A stretch of DNA of 64,000 nucleotides, taken from assembly GCF_007990545.2 (NCBI RefSeq), contig NZ_AP019829.2, forward strand, positions 496,001 to 560,000. The letters are read 5' to 3'. Shown piece by piece: positions 9,495 to 17,785 of the stretch. Made by a program: the position numbers and the translations under genes. The stretch comes from Leptotrichia wadei (GTDB lineage: Bacteria > Fusobacteriota > Fusobacteriia > Fusobacteriales > Leptotrichiaceae). The notes beneath the pieces are model-generated. The model searched no databases and was not told the origin of the DNA. It worked only from the letters and a program-made list of their open reading frames with translations. Within the stretch, counting starts at the first letter, position 1, and each line of letters opens with the position of its first letter.

Positions 9495-10145
9495 ATGAAT
9501 ATAGATTTAATAAAGGAAGCGGTGGAATTTTCAGAATTGCAAAGTAAAATTTTTCATAATAATTTATATGGAGTTACTGATGGTAAAAAAGTTGGAACTT
9601 ATATTGAAAAATTATTTCAAAAGTTTTTAGAAGATAAATATGGAGATTTAGGAACAGGAAATTCTGCAAAAGGAATTGATTTGCCTGGGTTAAATACAGA
9701 TATAAAAGCAACTTCCATAGTACAGCCACAATCATCTTGTCCTTATAGAAATGCTAGACAAAAGATATTTGGATTGGGGTATAATTTAATTGTATTTGTT
9801 TATGAAAAAAAGGATTATATTGACAATGATCAAAGATTATGTAAAATAAATTTTAAATATATCACTTTTATAGAAAAACATAGAACGGCAGATTACACAA
9901 CTACACAAATGCTAATAAATATGAAAAATGCAGGTGCTAATAAAGAGGATATAATGTCTTATTTAAACGATAGAAGAATTCCAGAAGACGAGATAGAGCA
10001 TAATATGATAGCTGAAGAGATTTTGAAAAAAACATTTGAACAAGGATATTTAACTGTTTCGAATGCTTTACAGTGGAGACTGCAGTATAAAAGAGTAATT
10101 GAGTTAAATAATCAAATAGAAGGTGTTTACAATTATGTTAGATAA
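9495..10145 (+). CDS. putative Type II restriction endonuclease
   Basis: 216 residues. It is called from context and a PD-(D/E)XK-like core: GIDLPGLNTDIKATS (about residues 56-70) gives the acidic residue followed by D-I-K, preceded by a helix with Glu (YIEKLFQKFLEDKYGD). The end overlaps a DNA adenine methylase gene, the classical R-M arrangement. The start has GGAGAAAGGGAAGGG upstream. It would cut unmethylated DNA at the site protected by its partner. I do not recognise the specificity or the exact endonuclease family. The pair lies between ilvN and leuA, which suggests insertion into a biosynthetic gene cluster. Confidence 0.7.
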   Translation: MNIDLIKEAVEFSELQSKIFHNNLYGVTDGKKVGTYIEKLFQKFLEDKYGDLGTGNSAKGIDLPGLNTDIKATSIVQPQSSCPYRNARQKIFGLGYNLIVFVYEKKDYIDNDQRLCKINFKYITFIEKHRTADYTTTQMLINMKNAGANKEDIMSYLNDRRIPEDEIEHNMIAEEILKKTFEQGYLTVSNALQWRLQYKRVIELNNQIEGVYNYVR

Positions 10146-11592
10146 CAAAAAAGAATACGGTGATTATCAAACTCCTTTAGATTTTGCAAGTACAGTAGTA
10201 AAATATATAAAAAATAATTATGATTTTACACCAGATTTTATAATAGAGCCTAGTTGTGGAATAGGAAATTTCTTTGAAGCTTCAAAAAAATATTATAAAT
10301 CAGAAATGTTTGGAATAGAAATAAATAAAAATTATTCAGATACTGCAAAAAAGAACAATCCAAAAGCAATAATTTATAATGAATCCATATTTAGTTACAA
10401 ATGGGACAAAGATATGGAAAAATTTGGCAAAACATTAATACTTGGAAATCCACCTTGGGTGTCTAATACAGAATTAGGGAAATTTGGTTCTAAAAATTTA
10501 CCTCAAAAAACAAATTTAAAAAAATACAAAGGATTAGAAGCATTATCAGGAATGTCTAATTTTGATATTTCAGAATCAATTATTTTAAATTTATTAAATA
10601 AATTCTCAAAAAGAAAATTCATATTAGCTATGTTATGCAAAAAAAGTGTTGCGATTAATATCTTTAAAGAATTATACAGAACTAGCTATAAAAGTGGAAA
10701 TATAAAAATAATTAATTTTGATTCAAAAAAAATATTTAATATCAGTGTACCTGCTTGCCTTTTGATTATTGATTGTTCGAGTGATACCAAAGTTCAAAAT
10801 GAAGTGAATATTTATAATTTTAACAATAGTTATGTAGATACAATAGGATATGCTGATAATAAATTTTTTCTGAATACTAATTACAGTTCTGATTTAGATG
10901 GAAAGTGTGAATTTGAATGGAGGCAGGGAATAAAGCATGACTGCTCTAAAATTTGTGAATTAGAGTTAAATAAAAAAATTTATATGAATGGATTAAAAGA
11001 AAAAGTAGAAATAGAAGAAGATTTAGTATATCCATTAATAAAAAGTAGCCATATTAAAAATTTTAAAGAAAATGTTTTTAAAAAGTATGTTTTAGTAACT
11101 CAAAAAAAAATGAAAGAAGATACTTTATGGATAAAGGAGAAATATCCTAAAACTTGGAATTATCTTGAAAAACATAAAGATAATTTTATGAAACGGAAAA
11201 GTTCAATTTACAAAAAAATGCCACAATACAGTATGTTTGGAATAGGTGATTATAGTTATATGAAATATAAGGTTGTAATATCAGGATTTTATAAAGATCC
11301 AATATTTAAAGTAATTTTTTCTGAAAAACCTGTCATGGTTGATGACACTTGCTATTTTTTAGCTTTTGAAAATAAAAAAGATGCAGAGATTGTTTGTGAT
11401 GTGTTAAATTCAACGGAAACAATTAGATTTTTAAAATCCATATCAGATATGACAGCAAAAAGACCATTTACAAAAAAGGTTTTATCAAGAATAGAATTTA
11501 AAAAATTTAATTATGAGATTTTAAATTACACAGAAAAAGAAATTTTGGATTTTAAAATTAGAAATGGATTGTATATAAATAAATTATTTTAA
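10135..11592 (+). CDS. Type II N6-adenine DNA methyltransferase
   Basis: 485 residues from ATG 10135, chosen because AGAAGGTG lies about 9 bp upstream; an in-frame GTG at 10123 is inside that site. The order of motifs is X-like GDYQTP, motif I EPSCGIGNF (SAM binding) and motif IV GNPPWVSN, the catalytic NPPW of gamma-type adenine methylases. The C-terminal half would carry target recognition. It overlaps the putative endonuclease gene by 11 bp, so expression is coupled. It protects host DNA from that enzyme. The recognition sequence is not readable from the gene. Lys-rich, AT-heavy coding suggests acquisition, but its composition is close to the host's. Confidence 0.85.
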   Translation: MLDNKKEYGDYQTPLDFASTVVKYIKNNYDFTPDFIIEPSCGIGNFFEASKKYYKSEMFGIEINKNYSDTAKKNNPKAIIYNESIFSYKWDKDMEKFGKTLILGNPPWVSNTELGKFGSKNLPQKTNLKKYKGLEALSGMSNFDISESIILNLLNKFSKRKFILAMLCKKSVAINIFKELYRTSYKSGNIKIINFDSKKIFNISVPACLLIIDCSSDTKVQNEVNIYNFNNSYVDTIGYADNKFFLNTNYSSDLDGKCEFEWRQGIKHDCSKICELELNKKIYMNGLKEKVEIEEDLVYPLIKSSHIKNFKENVFKKYVLVTQKKMKEDTLWIKEKYPKTWNYLEKHKDNFMKRKSSIYKKMPQYSMFGIGDYSYMKYKVVISGFYKDPIFKVIFSEKPVMVDDTCYFLAFENKKDAEIVCDVLNSTETIRFLKSISDMTAKRPFTKKVLSRIEFKKFNYEILNYTEKEILDFKIRNGLYINKLF

Positions 11593-11622
11593 AAAATTAA
11601 GTTTAAAGAGAGGGAGATAAAT

Positions 11623-13131
11623 ATGAGACATATTAAAATATTTGATACGACACTAAGAGATGGAGAACAGACACCAAGAGTTAATCTTAATGCACAGGAA
11701 AAATTGAGAATTGCAAAACAGCTTGAGAGTCTTGGAGTAGACATAATTGAAGCTGGGTTTGCTGTGGCTTCGCCTGGGGATTTTGAAGCGGTTAAGATGA
11801 TATCGGAAAATGTAAAGAATTCAATAGTCTGTAGTTTATCAAGAGCTGTGAGAAAGGATATTGAGGCTGCGGGAAAAGCTTTAGAAGGTGCGGCAAAACC
11901 TAGAATTCATACATTTATTGCGACTTCGCCTATTCACAGGGAATTTAAGTTGAAAATGACAAAAGAGCAAATTCTTGAAAGAGTAAAAGAAATGGTAGAA
12001 CTTGCAAAATCATTTGTTGATGATGTTGAATTTTCTTCAGAAGATGCGACTAGAACGGAAAAAGAATTTTTGGTGGAAGTGTATGAAACAGCTATAAAAG
12101 CTGGAGCAACTACACTTAATGTGCCTGATACTGTGGGTTACAGAACTCCAAATGAAATGTTTGAACTTATAACTTATTTGAGAAAAAATGTAAAAGGAAT
12201 TGAAAATGTTGATATTTCTGTGCATTGCCACGATGATTTGGGACTTTCTGTGGCAAATTCGGTTGCGGCGATTCAAGCTGGAGCAACTCAAATTGAATGT
12301 ACAATTAATGGACTTGGGGAAAGAGCTGGAAATACTTCACTAGAAGAAATTGCGATGATTTTGAAAACAAGAAAAGACCTGTTTGAAGAATATTACACAA
12401 ACATTGATTCAAAGCAAATTTATCCAACAAGTAAATTAGTAAGCCTTTTGACGGGAGTTACAACACAGCCTAATAAAGCAATTGTTGGAGCAAATGCATT
12501 TGCACACGAATCAGGAATCCATCAACACGGAGTTTTGGCAAATCCTGAAACTTATGAAATTATGAGTCCTGAATCTGTAGGAAGAAATCCAGATAGCTTG
12601 GTACTTGGAAAACATTCTGGAAAACACGCCTTTGTACAAAAATTAGAATCTTTAGGATTTGACCATGTTGGAAGTGACAGAGTAGAAGAATTATTTGCAC
12701 AATTTAAAAAATTGGCAGACAAGAAAAAATATGTTTTAGATGAAGATATTATCGCATTAGTCGCTGGAGATGCAGCAAAAATCGAAGGAAGAATAAAACT
12801 TACTCACTTTGAAATTTCAAGACAGGAAGGTAAAAAGCCAAAAGCTACAGTTACAATCGACTTGGATGGAGAAAAATTGGTTAAAGAAGCTCTTGGAGAT
12901 GGACCAGTTGACGCAGCTTACAACGCAGTAAATTTAGCAGTGAGCGACACTTTTGTATTGGAAGAATATAAATTGGAAGCAATTACAGGAGATACGGATG
13001 CACAGGCACAAGTTGTTGTTATAATTGAGAAAAATGGAAACAGATTTATTGGAAGAGGGCAAAGTACGGATGTAGTTGAGGCTAGTATTAAGGCTTATAT
13101 TAATGGGATAAATAGATTATATAGTAATTAA
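11623..13131 (+). CDS. leuA: 2-isopropylmalate synthase
   Basis: 502 residues, normal for the bacterial long form. It condenses acetyl-CoA with 2-oxoisovalerate, the first committed step to leucine. The HMGL-like TIM barrel has FDTTLRDGEQTPRVN at the N-terminus and the metal site HCHDDLGLSVANS near residue 200. GIHQHGVLANPETYEIM precedes the C-terminal LeuA dimer domain (about residues 370-502), which is the leucine-binding regulatory part in this family. AGAGAGGGAGA precedes the start. The last ~100 bp recur, degenerate, at 13717-13816 downstream of the next gene. Confidence 0.96.
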   Translation: MRHIKIFDTTLRDGEQTPRVNLNAQEKLRIAKQLESLGVDIIEAGFAVASPGDFEAVKMISENVKNSIVCSLSRAVRKDIEAAGKALEGAAKPRIHTFIATSPIHREFKLKMTKEQILERVKEMVELAKSFVDDVEFSSEDATRTEKEFLVEVYETAIKAGATTLNVPDTVGYRTPNEMFELITYLRKNVKGIENVDISVHCHDDLGLSVANSVAAIQAGATQIECTINGLGERAGNTSLEEIAMILKTRKDLFEEYYTNIDSKQIYPTSKLVSLLTGVTTQPNKAIVGANAFAHESGIHQHGVLANPETYEIMSPESVGRNPDSLVLGKHSGKHAFVQKLESLGFDHVGSDRVEELFAQFKKLADKKKYVLDEDIIALVAGDAAKIEGRIKLTHFEISRQEGKKPKATVTIDLDGEKLVKEALGDGPVDAAYNAVNLAVSDTFVLEEYKLEAITGDTDAQAQVVVIIEKNGNRFIGRGQSTDVVEASIKAYINGINRLYSN

Positions 13132-13156
13132 GTGAAAATATAGGAGAATAGAAAAC

Positions 13157-13663
13157 ATGATAATGATGCAGTATAAAGTAAAACTTCCAAATGATTTTGA
13201 TATGAACAATATTAGAAAAAGAGTGCAAGAAAATGGATTTAAAACAGATGGATTTGAAGATTTATTTTTTAAAGCTTATTTAATCTCTGAGGAAAATAAA
13301 GAATATTCACCATTATACTTTTGGAAAGATAACAAAGGAATGAATAAATTCATATTTGATGGATTTTATGATAATATCTTAAATTCTTTTGGCTGGCAGA
13401 CTATAAATATTGGAATACCATTGTTACAAGAGTTTAATGAAAACTTTTCTAAAGCAAAATATTTATTGGAAATAGAAAATGAAACAAAACCGATGGAAAA
13501 AATGAAAAGAATGGAATTTTCTATATCATATGATAAAATTATTGGAAAAGCATTAGTATATAACCCTGAAAATTGGAAATATACGGAGTATTATTTTTTT
13601 GAAGATGCCCCTAAAGAAATAGAAAATTCAAAGGTGTACGAAATTTTGCATGTTTCTCAATAA
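13157..13663 (+). CDS. DUF4865-family protein
   Basis: 168 residues. The N-terminus MQYKVKLPNDFDMNNIRKRV and the block KAYLISEENKEYSPLYFWKDNKGMNKFIFDG match what I recall of the DUF4865 family, small cytosolic proteins with no assigned function. TAGGAGAATAG precedes ATG 13157. The gene begins 25 bp after leuA and is followed by a damaged copy of the leuA 3' end, so it lies between a good and a bad copy of that sequence. This suggests it arrived by an insertion or duplication at the end of leuA. No motif points to catalysis. Confidence 0.65.
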   Translation: MIMMQYKVKLPNDFDMNNIRKRVQENGFKTDGFEDLFFKAYLISEENKEYSPLYFWKDNKGMNKFIFDGFYDNILNSFGWQTINIGIPLLQEFNENFSKAKYLLEIENETKPMEKMKRMEFSISYDKIIGKALVYNPENWKYTEYYFFEDAPKEIENSKVYEILHVSQ

Positions 13664-13716
13664 ATTAAAATGAGAGAAATAGATTTTACAGTAATCAAAA
13701 TAGATTTTAGAAAGAT

Positions 13717-13816
13717 AAAAATGGAAATAGATTTATTGGTAGAGGACAAAGTACGGATGTAGTTGAGGCTAATTAAGGCTTATATTAATGGGATAAATAG
13801 ACTTTATAATAAGTAA
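13717..13816 (+). repeat. degenerate second copy of the leuA 3' end
   Basis: This block matches leuA 13030-13131 nearly base for base, for example GCTTATATTAATGGGATAAA in both. The copy has lost 2 bp (GCTAGTATTAAG became GCTAATTAAG), which shifts the frame, and has scattered substitutions. It carries no start and is not translated as LeuA. The two copies form imperfect direct repeats around the DUF4865 gene. Confidence 0.9.
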
Positions 13817-13838
13817 TTTTAAAAGGGAGGGGATTTTG

Positions 13839-14864
13839 ATGGAAATATCAAATAATTACATTAATGAAATAAAGAAAATACTTAAAAATGCTAGACAAAA
13901 AGCATATACCGCTGTAAATTCGGCGATGGTGGAAGCATATTGGGAAATTGGAAGAAGAATTGTAGAAGAAGAACAGAACGGGAAAGAAAGAGCTGAATAC
14001 GGGAAAGAAATTATCAAAAATTTATCAAAAGAATTGACAGAAGAATTTGGAAAAGGTTTTGGTGAAAGAAATATTCGGAATATTAGACAGTTTTATGTGC
14101 TATTTTCAGATTATGAAAAATGGAAATCACTGATTTCCAAATTAACTTGGACACACATTCAAAAAGTTTTAAGAGTTTCTGATGAGAAAGCTAGAATATT
14201 TTATTTGACGGAAGCAGCGGAGAATATGTGGTCTGTAAGAACTTTGGATAGGAATATATCTACACTTTACTATAATCGTATTGTTGCAAGTATTGATAAA
14301 AAAATTGTCGAAAATGAAATGAAAGAGAAGACAAAAAAACTACAAGCAAAAGAATTTATAAAAAATCCAGTAGTTTTGGAGTTTCTAGATTTACCAACAA
14401 ATATGTCTTATACAGAAAATGAATTAGAAAAAGCACTAACAGATGATATTCAAAAATTTATGATGGAACTTGGAAAAGGTTTTGCATTTGTGGAAAGGCA
14501 ACAGCATATTCGTACAGAAAATTCAGATTTTTATATTGATTTGGTATTTTATAACTATATTTTGAAATGTTTTGTTATAGTAGAGTTAAAAACAGGAAAA
14601 TTAACACATCAGGATATAGGACAGCTTGATATGTATGTCAGAATGTATGATGATTTGAAAAAACAGGAAAATGATAATCCGACAATAGGGCTTCTTCTTT
14701 GTACAGATACAGATAGTACTGTTATAAAATATTCAGTCTTGAATGATAATAAAAATCTTTTTGCAAGTAAATATGTAAATTATCTTCCTAGTGAAGAAGA
14801 ATTGATAAATGAAATTGAAAGACAGAAAATATTGTTTGAAATAAATAATGAAGTGGATATGTAG
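13839..14864 (+). CDS. DUF1016 / YhcG-type PD-(D/E)XK nuclease
   Basis: 341 residues from ATG 13839, which has AAAAGGGAGGGG about 7 bp upstream; a TTG at 13836 is in frame but badly spaced. The N-terminal helical domain has VEAYWEIGRRIVEEEQ.G..RAEYG and RNIRNIRQFY, typical of DUF1016. The C-terminal nuclease core reads FYIDLVFYN then FVIVELKTGK, giving the D...ExK triad. Members of this family are found in defence regions and near R-M systems; a direct role in cutting DNA is plausible but not shown. It lies in the accessory block between leuA and leuC and is intact. Confidence 0.85.
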   Translation: MEISNNYINEIKKILKNARQKAYTAVNSAMVEAYWEIGRRIVEEEQNGKERAEYGKEIIKNLSKELTEEFGKGFGERNIRNIRQFYVLFSDYEKWKSLISKLTWTHIQKVLRVSDEKARIFYLTEAAENMWSVRTLDRNISTLYYNRIVASIDKKIVENEMKEKTKKLQAKEFIKNPVVLEFLDLPTNMSYTENELEKALTDDIQKFMMELGKGFAFVERQQHIRTENSDFYIDLVFYNYILKCFVIVELKTGKLTHQDIGQLDMYVRMYDDLKKQENDNPTIGLLLCTDTDSTVIKYSVLNDNKNLFASKYVNYLPSEEELINEIERQKILFEINNEVDM

Positions 14865-14866
14865 AA

Positions 14867-15038
14867 ATGAAAAAGATATTGATTTTAATGATGGGAATTT
14901 TTTTGTTAATTCCTATTTTAGCGTTAATTTATGCACATTATGAGTTTTATTTCTAGAGTGGGAGGAGCTGTGAAAGGAATGTTTATTAGATTTTTTGCAA
15001 AGCCTGAAATTGTGGTGTTTACTTTGAAAAGAAGTTGA
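14867..15038 (+). pseudogene. metallophosphoesterase remnant with internal deletion
   Basis: The first 29 codons (MKKILILMMGIFLLIPILAL..YAHYEFYF) resemble the membrane anchor of the intact metallophosphoesterase at 16937 (..FLIDSHYEYKQ). After a stop, a second frame (GGAVKGMFIRFFAKPEIVVF, ending at 15038) matches that protein's C-terminus (GGAFLEMFIRFFAQPEIVIF). The roughly 220 codons in between, with all metal-binding motifs, are missing and the two ends are out of frame. It is therefore a deleted paralogue, not a gene. The small hydrophobic peptide at 14867-14956 might still be translated. Confidence 0.75.
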
Positions 15039-15155
15039 GATAGAAATTAAATAATATTTTGGTTAAAAGAAAAAAATTGTAATTTTCAGATAGCTCTAAA
15101 ATAAATATATTTTTAGATTTTATAAAGATTATTTACAGAAAGAAGGAATTTTAAA

Positions 15156-15722
15156 ATGAAAACAATAGTTTTTGCACATCCATGGAATGGAAGTTTTAAC
15201 AAGGCAATTTTAGATAAAGTAGTGGAAAAACTTGATGAAACAAAAGAAAAATATACAATTATAGATTTGAATAAGGATAAATTTAATCCTGTAATGACAG
15301 AAGAAGAATTGTCTTTATATTCACAAGGGAAAAGTATTGATCCTTTAGTGAAAAAATATCAGGAAATATTAAAAAATACTGATGAATTGATACTTGTATT
15401 TCCAATTTGGTGGATGTCATTACCTGCTATATTAAAAGGATTTTTTGATAAAGTTATGTTGAGAGGATTTGCATACGAAAATACACAGAATGGAATAAAA
15501 GGTTTTTTGACTAATATAAAAACAGCAAAAATGATTACAACTGCTACAGCACCTAAATTTTTGTTAAATATAACAGGTTTTGGGATTACGATGAAAAAAG
15601 CCAATCTTGGTGGAGTTGGGATTAAGAAAACGAAATGGATTCATTATAGTTTGAGAATGCAAGGGAAAGATGAAGACAGGAAGAAATTTCTTGAAAAAGT
15701 TGGGAAATTTGTTGGGAATTAA
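15156..15722 (+). CDS. NAD(P)H-dependent oxidoreductase (flavodoxin-like fold)
   Basis: 188 residues. The N-terminus MKTIVFAHPWNGSFNKAILD is the FMN-phosphate segment of the NQO/KefF/MdaB-type quinone reductases. FPIWWMSLPAILKGFFDKV is the family's second signature, close to the flavin ring. The predicted role is two-electron reduction of quinones or other electrophiles using NAD(P)H, in the cytosol. AGAAAGAAGGAA precedes the ATG. It is followed 52 bp later by a PspC gene and may share a transcript. Substrate unassigned. Confidence 0.85.
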   Translation: MKTIVFAHPWNGSFNKAILDKVVEKLDETKEKYTIIDLNKDKFNPVMTEEELSLYSQGKSIDPLVKKYQEILKNTDELILVFPIWWMSLPAILKGFFDKVMLRGFAYENTQNGIKGFLTNIKTAKMITTATAPKFLLNITGFGITMKKANLGGVGIKKTKWIHYSLRMQGKDEDRKKFLEKVGKFVGN

Positions 15723-15774
15723 GAAGAAAAGTAGAAAATATTTAAAGCAAATAAAAAACAAGGAGTTTTATATT

Positions 15775-15966
15775 ATGAAAAAGAAATTGTACAAATCAGT
15801 AAAAGATAGAAAACTTACGGGCGTATGCGGAGGAATTGCAGAATATTTTGATATTGATTCAAGTATTGTAAGAATAGTATGGCTTATTTTGGTTCTTTGT
15901 GCAGGAACGGGTCTACTGGCTTATATTATTTGTGCGATAGTTCTTGATGATAATCCTAATGAGTAA
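15775..15966 (+). CDS. PspC-domain small membrane protein
   Basis: 63 residues from ATG 15775, chosen for the AAGGAGTTTT ribosome site; an upstream in-frame start lies inside the previous gene. KKLYKSVKDRKLTGVCGGIA and YFDIDSSIVRIVW are the PspC core, followed by one membrane span (LILVLCAGTGLLAYIICAIV). PspC-domain proteins are linked to envelope stress in enterobacteria; single-domain versions such as this are widespread and mostly unstudied. Confidence 0.9.
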   Translation: MKKKLYKSVKDRKLTGVCGGIAEYFDIDSSIVRIVWLILVLCAGTGLLAYIICAIVLDDNPNE

Positions 15967-16040
15967 AATATTTTTGAAAAAAAGAATTTGATTTTTGAAA
16001 TTCTTAAATATCTAAATAAAAAATTAGGTGGAGAATAAAA

Positions 16041-16533
16041 ATGAAAAAAGTATTTTTTTTTGATATTCTATGTATTGTTTTTATCATTTTTTGATATTGG
16101 TTTGACAAGATAGTGTAAAAATTTTAATTTCAGTATTTTTTAATTACAAGATGTTATTTTTTTTAGTATAGTTTTTTATTTTTTTACATAAGGGGAAAGG
16201 ACCGCCATTTCCCCTTATAATCCCCACGCTCGTCTAAGCATTTTTTTGAAGCAAAGCCGAAACTCACTTCGTTCAGACAGTCGTCTTTACTCCAAAAAAA
16301 TCACGACACTTTTTGTATGATAGTAAAATTCAAACCATCGGAACATTTTTACGTGCTGACAAAACTGTCTGAGCACAATTAGTGCGAGTTTTTTATCAGT
16401 GCATAAAAATAAAGTATATTTTTTACATTTTTCATGGTAGTAGGATTTGGAGCTTATATAGGAATGATGAATTTATACTTCTATTTGGGGTTATTGTTTA
16501 ATTTATTTAGAAGGAGAAAGAATGAAAAAAATA
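16041..16533 (+). pseudogene. remnant of a small membrane-protein gene, split by a repeat element
   Basis: A start at 16041 (MKKVFFFDILCIVFIIF then stop) resembles the start of the next gene (MKKIIL...). Far downstream, a frame ending just past 16522 reads GAYIGMMNLYFYLGLLFNLF.RRRKNEK, close to the C-terminus of that neighbour (YFAYIGSLDVIFLIGLGVNL.IRRKNEK). The two ends are separated by a GC-richer, hairpin-rich block at 16188-16405. The best reading is a paralogue of the 16522 gene that has been interrupted and eroded. This accounts for the gene-free stretch from 15967 to 16521. Confidence 0.55.
16188..16405. repeat. GC-richer multi-hairpin element
   Basis: This block stands out from its surroundings by base composition. 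It opens with a perfect 11-bp inverted repeat, ATAAGGGGAAA (16188-16198) and TTTCCCCTTAT (16208-16218). Further in, AACTC.C...CAGACAGT at about 16260-16281 is complementary, with gaps, to ACTGTCTGAG...GCGAGTT at about 16365-16389. GTGCTGACA...TGTCTGAGCAC folds locally at about 16353-16375. No ORF fits. It looks like a dispersed intergenic repeat or a structured RNA that landed in the membrane-gene remnant. Copy number cannot be tested here. Confidence 0.5.
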
Positions 16534-16962
16534 ATTCTTAAAAGTTCATACTTTATTCATTTGCTTTGTTTTAATGTTTTGGCATCAATTTTATTGCCAG
16601 AATTGCTAGAATCGGTTTTAAGTAGTTTTAAAATTGATGAAACCGCATATTTTGGAATAAGTTATCTTGTGTTGGTTTTGTTTAATATATTTTTATCGTA
16701 TTTTTATGCAAAAGTAAGAATAGGAAAAAAAACATTAATAATTTTAACAATAGCTGGAGTGGCGATAAAAATATTATTATTCTTATTGTGGGCTCAAGAA
16801 GCATTTTCAGAAGTTGGAGATGATAAAATGGGAATATTTATGGTCGCTATTGTTTATGGGTATTTTGCTTATATAGGATCTTTAGATGTAATATTTCTTA
16901 TAGGGCTGGGAGTAAATTTATTAATAAGGAGAAAAAATGAAAAGAAAAAGTTGGATTCTTAA
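16522..16962 (+). CDS. small polytopic membrane protein
   Basis: 146 residues with about four hydrophobic segments (around residues 7-25, 47-62, 72-92, 108-137) and a short basic C-terminus (IRRKNEKKK). AGAAGGAGAAAG precedes the start. The end overlaps the metallophosphoesterase gene by 26 bp, so the two are translationally coupled and probably act together at the membrane. The same pair of families is represented by broken paralogues just upstream (14867 and 16041). Function unknown. Confidence 0.7.
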   Translation: MKKIILKSSYFIHLLCFNVLASILLPELLESVLSSFKIDETAYFGISYLVLVLFNIFLSYFYAKVRIGKKTLIILTIAGVAIKILLFLLWAQEAFSEVGDDKMGIFMVAIVYGYFAYIGSLDVIFLIGLGVNLLIRRKNEKKKLDS

Positions 16963-17779
16963 TGTTTTGTATGTCTTTTTAACAATAATTATTGTGTTTT
17001 TGATTGATTCACATTATGAATATAAACAAATAAAAATTAAAATGATTGAGATAAAATCGAAAGATATTCCAAAAGAATTTGATGGGAAAAGAGTGCTGTT
17101 TGTAGCGGATTTTCAATATGATACGATGACACGGTTTAATCGAGTTCAGGAAAAAAAGGCGATTGAGCTGATTAATGCACAGAAAAAGGATATGATACTG
17201 CTGGGGGGAGATTATACGACTTGGGAGAAAAATATTCCTAAGTTTTATGAGGATGCGAAGGATATAAAGATTCCAGAACTTGGAGTATATGCGATTTATG
17301 GGAATCATGAATATCCAGGTGAAAAGGAAACTGCTGAAAATATGAAAAAACTTGGATTTAATCTTCTCGTAAATGAAAATAGGAAAATAACAATTAACAA
17401 TGAAAATATATATATTGCGGGAGTGACTGACTTGTGGCACGGAAAGCCTGATGCGAAAAAGGCTCTTGAAGGTATAAAAAAAGAAGATTTTGTATTGTTT
17501 TTGACTCACAATCCTGAATATTTTGAACAGATGTCAGAAGATGAAAAGGAAAAAACTGATGTGATTTTAGCGGGACACAGTCATGCTGGACAAGTTACTT
17601 TTTTTGGAAAAATCATTATGTCGGCAGTAAAGGATAAGAAAAAATATGGCTATGGAATGAAAGAGTACGGAGGACATAAAATTTATATTACCTCAGGGCT
17701 AGGAGGAGCTTTTCTTGAAATGTTTATTAGGTTTTTTGCACAGCCTGAGATTGTGATTTTTGAACTTAAAAGAGGATAA
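16937..17779 (+). CDS. membrane-anchored calcineurin-like metallophosphoesterase
   Basis: 280 residues. An N-terminal hydrophobic segment (VLYVFLTIIIVFLI) anchors or exports the protein. The catalytic motifs come in order: VADFQYD (the usual DxH is DxQ here), GGDYT, GNHEY, THNPEYF and GHSHAGQV. It resembles the YkuE/YaeI group of membrane-associated phosphoesterases; the substrate in this organism is unknown. The Gln in place of the first-motif His is uncommon but occurs in this group. Translation is coupled to the preceding membrane protein by a 26-bp overlap. Its own broken paralogue lies at 14867-15038. Confidence 0.85.
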   Translation: MKRKSWILNVLYVFLTIIIVFLIDSHYEYKQIKIKMIEIKSKDIPKEFDGKRVLFVADFQYDTMTRFNRVQEKKAIELINAQKKDMILLGGDYTTWEKNIPKFYEDAKDIKIPELGVYAIYGNHEYPGEKETAENMKKLGFNLLVNENRKITINNENIYIAGVTDLWHGKPDAKKALEGIKKEDFVLFLTHNPEYFEQMSEDEKEKTDVILAGHSHAGQVTFFGKIIMSAVKDKKKYGYGMKEYGGHKIYITSGLGGAFLEMFIRFFAQPEIVIFELKRG

Positions 17780-17785
17780 AAAATA

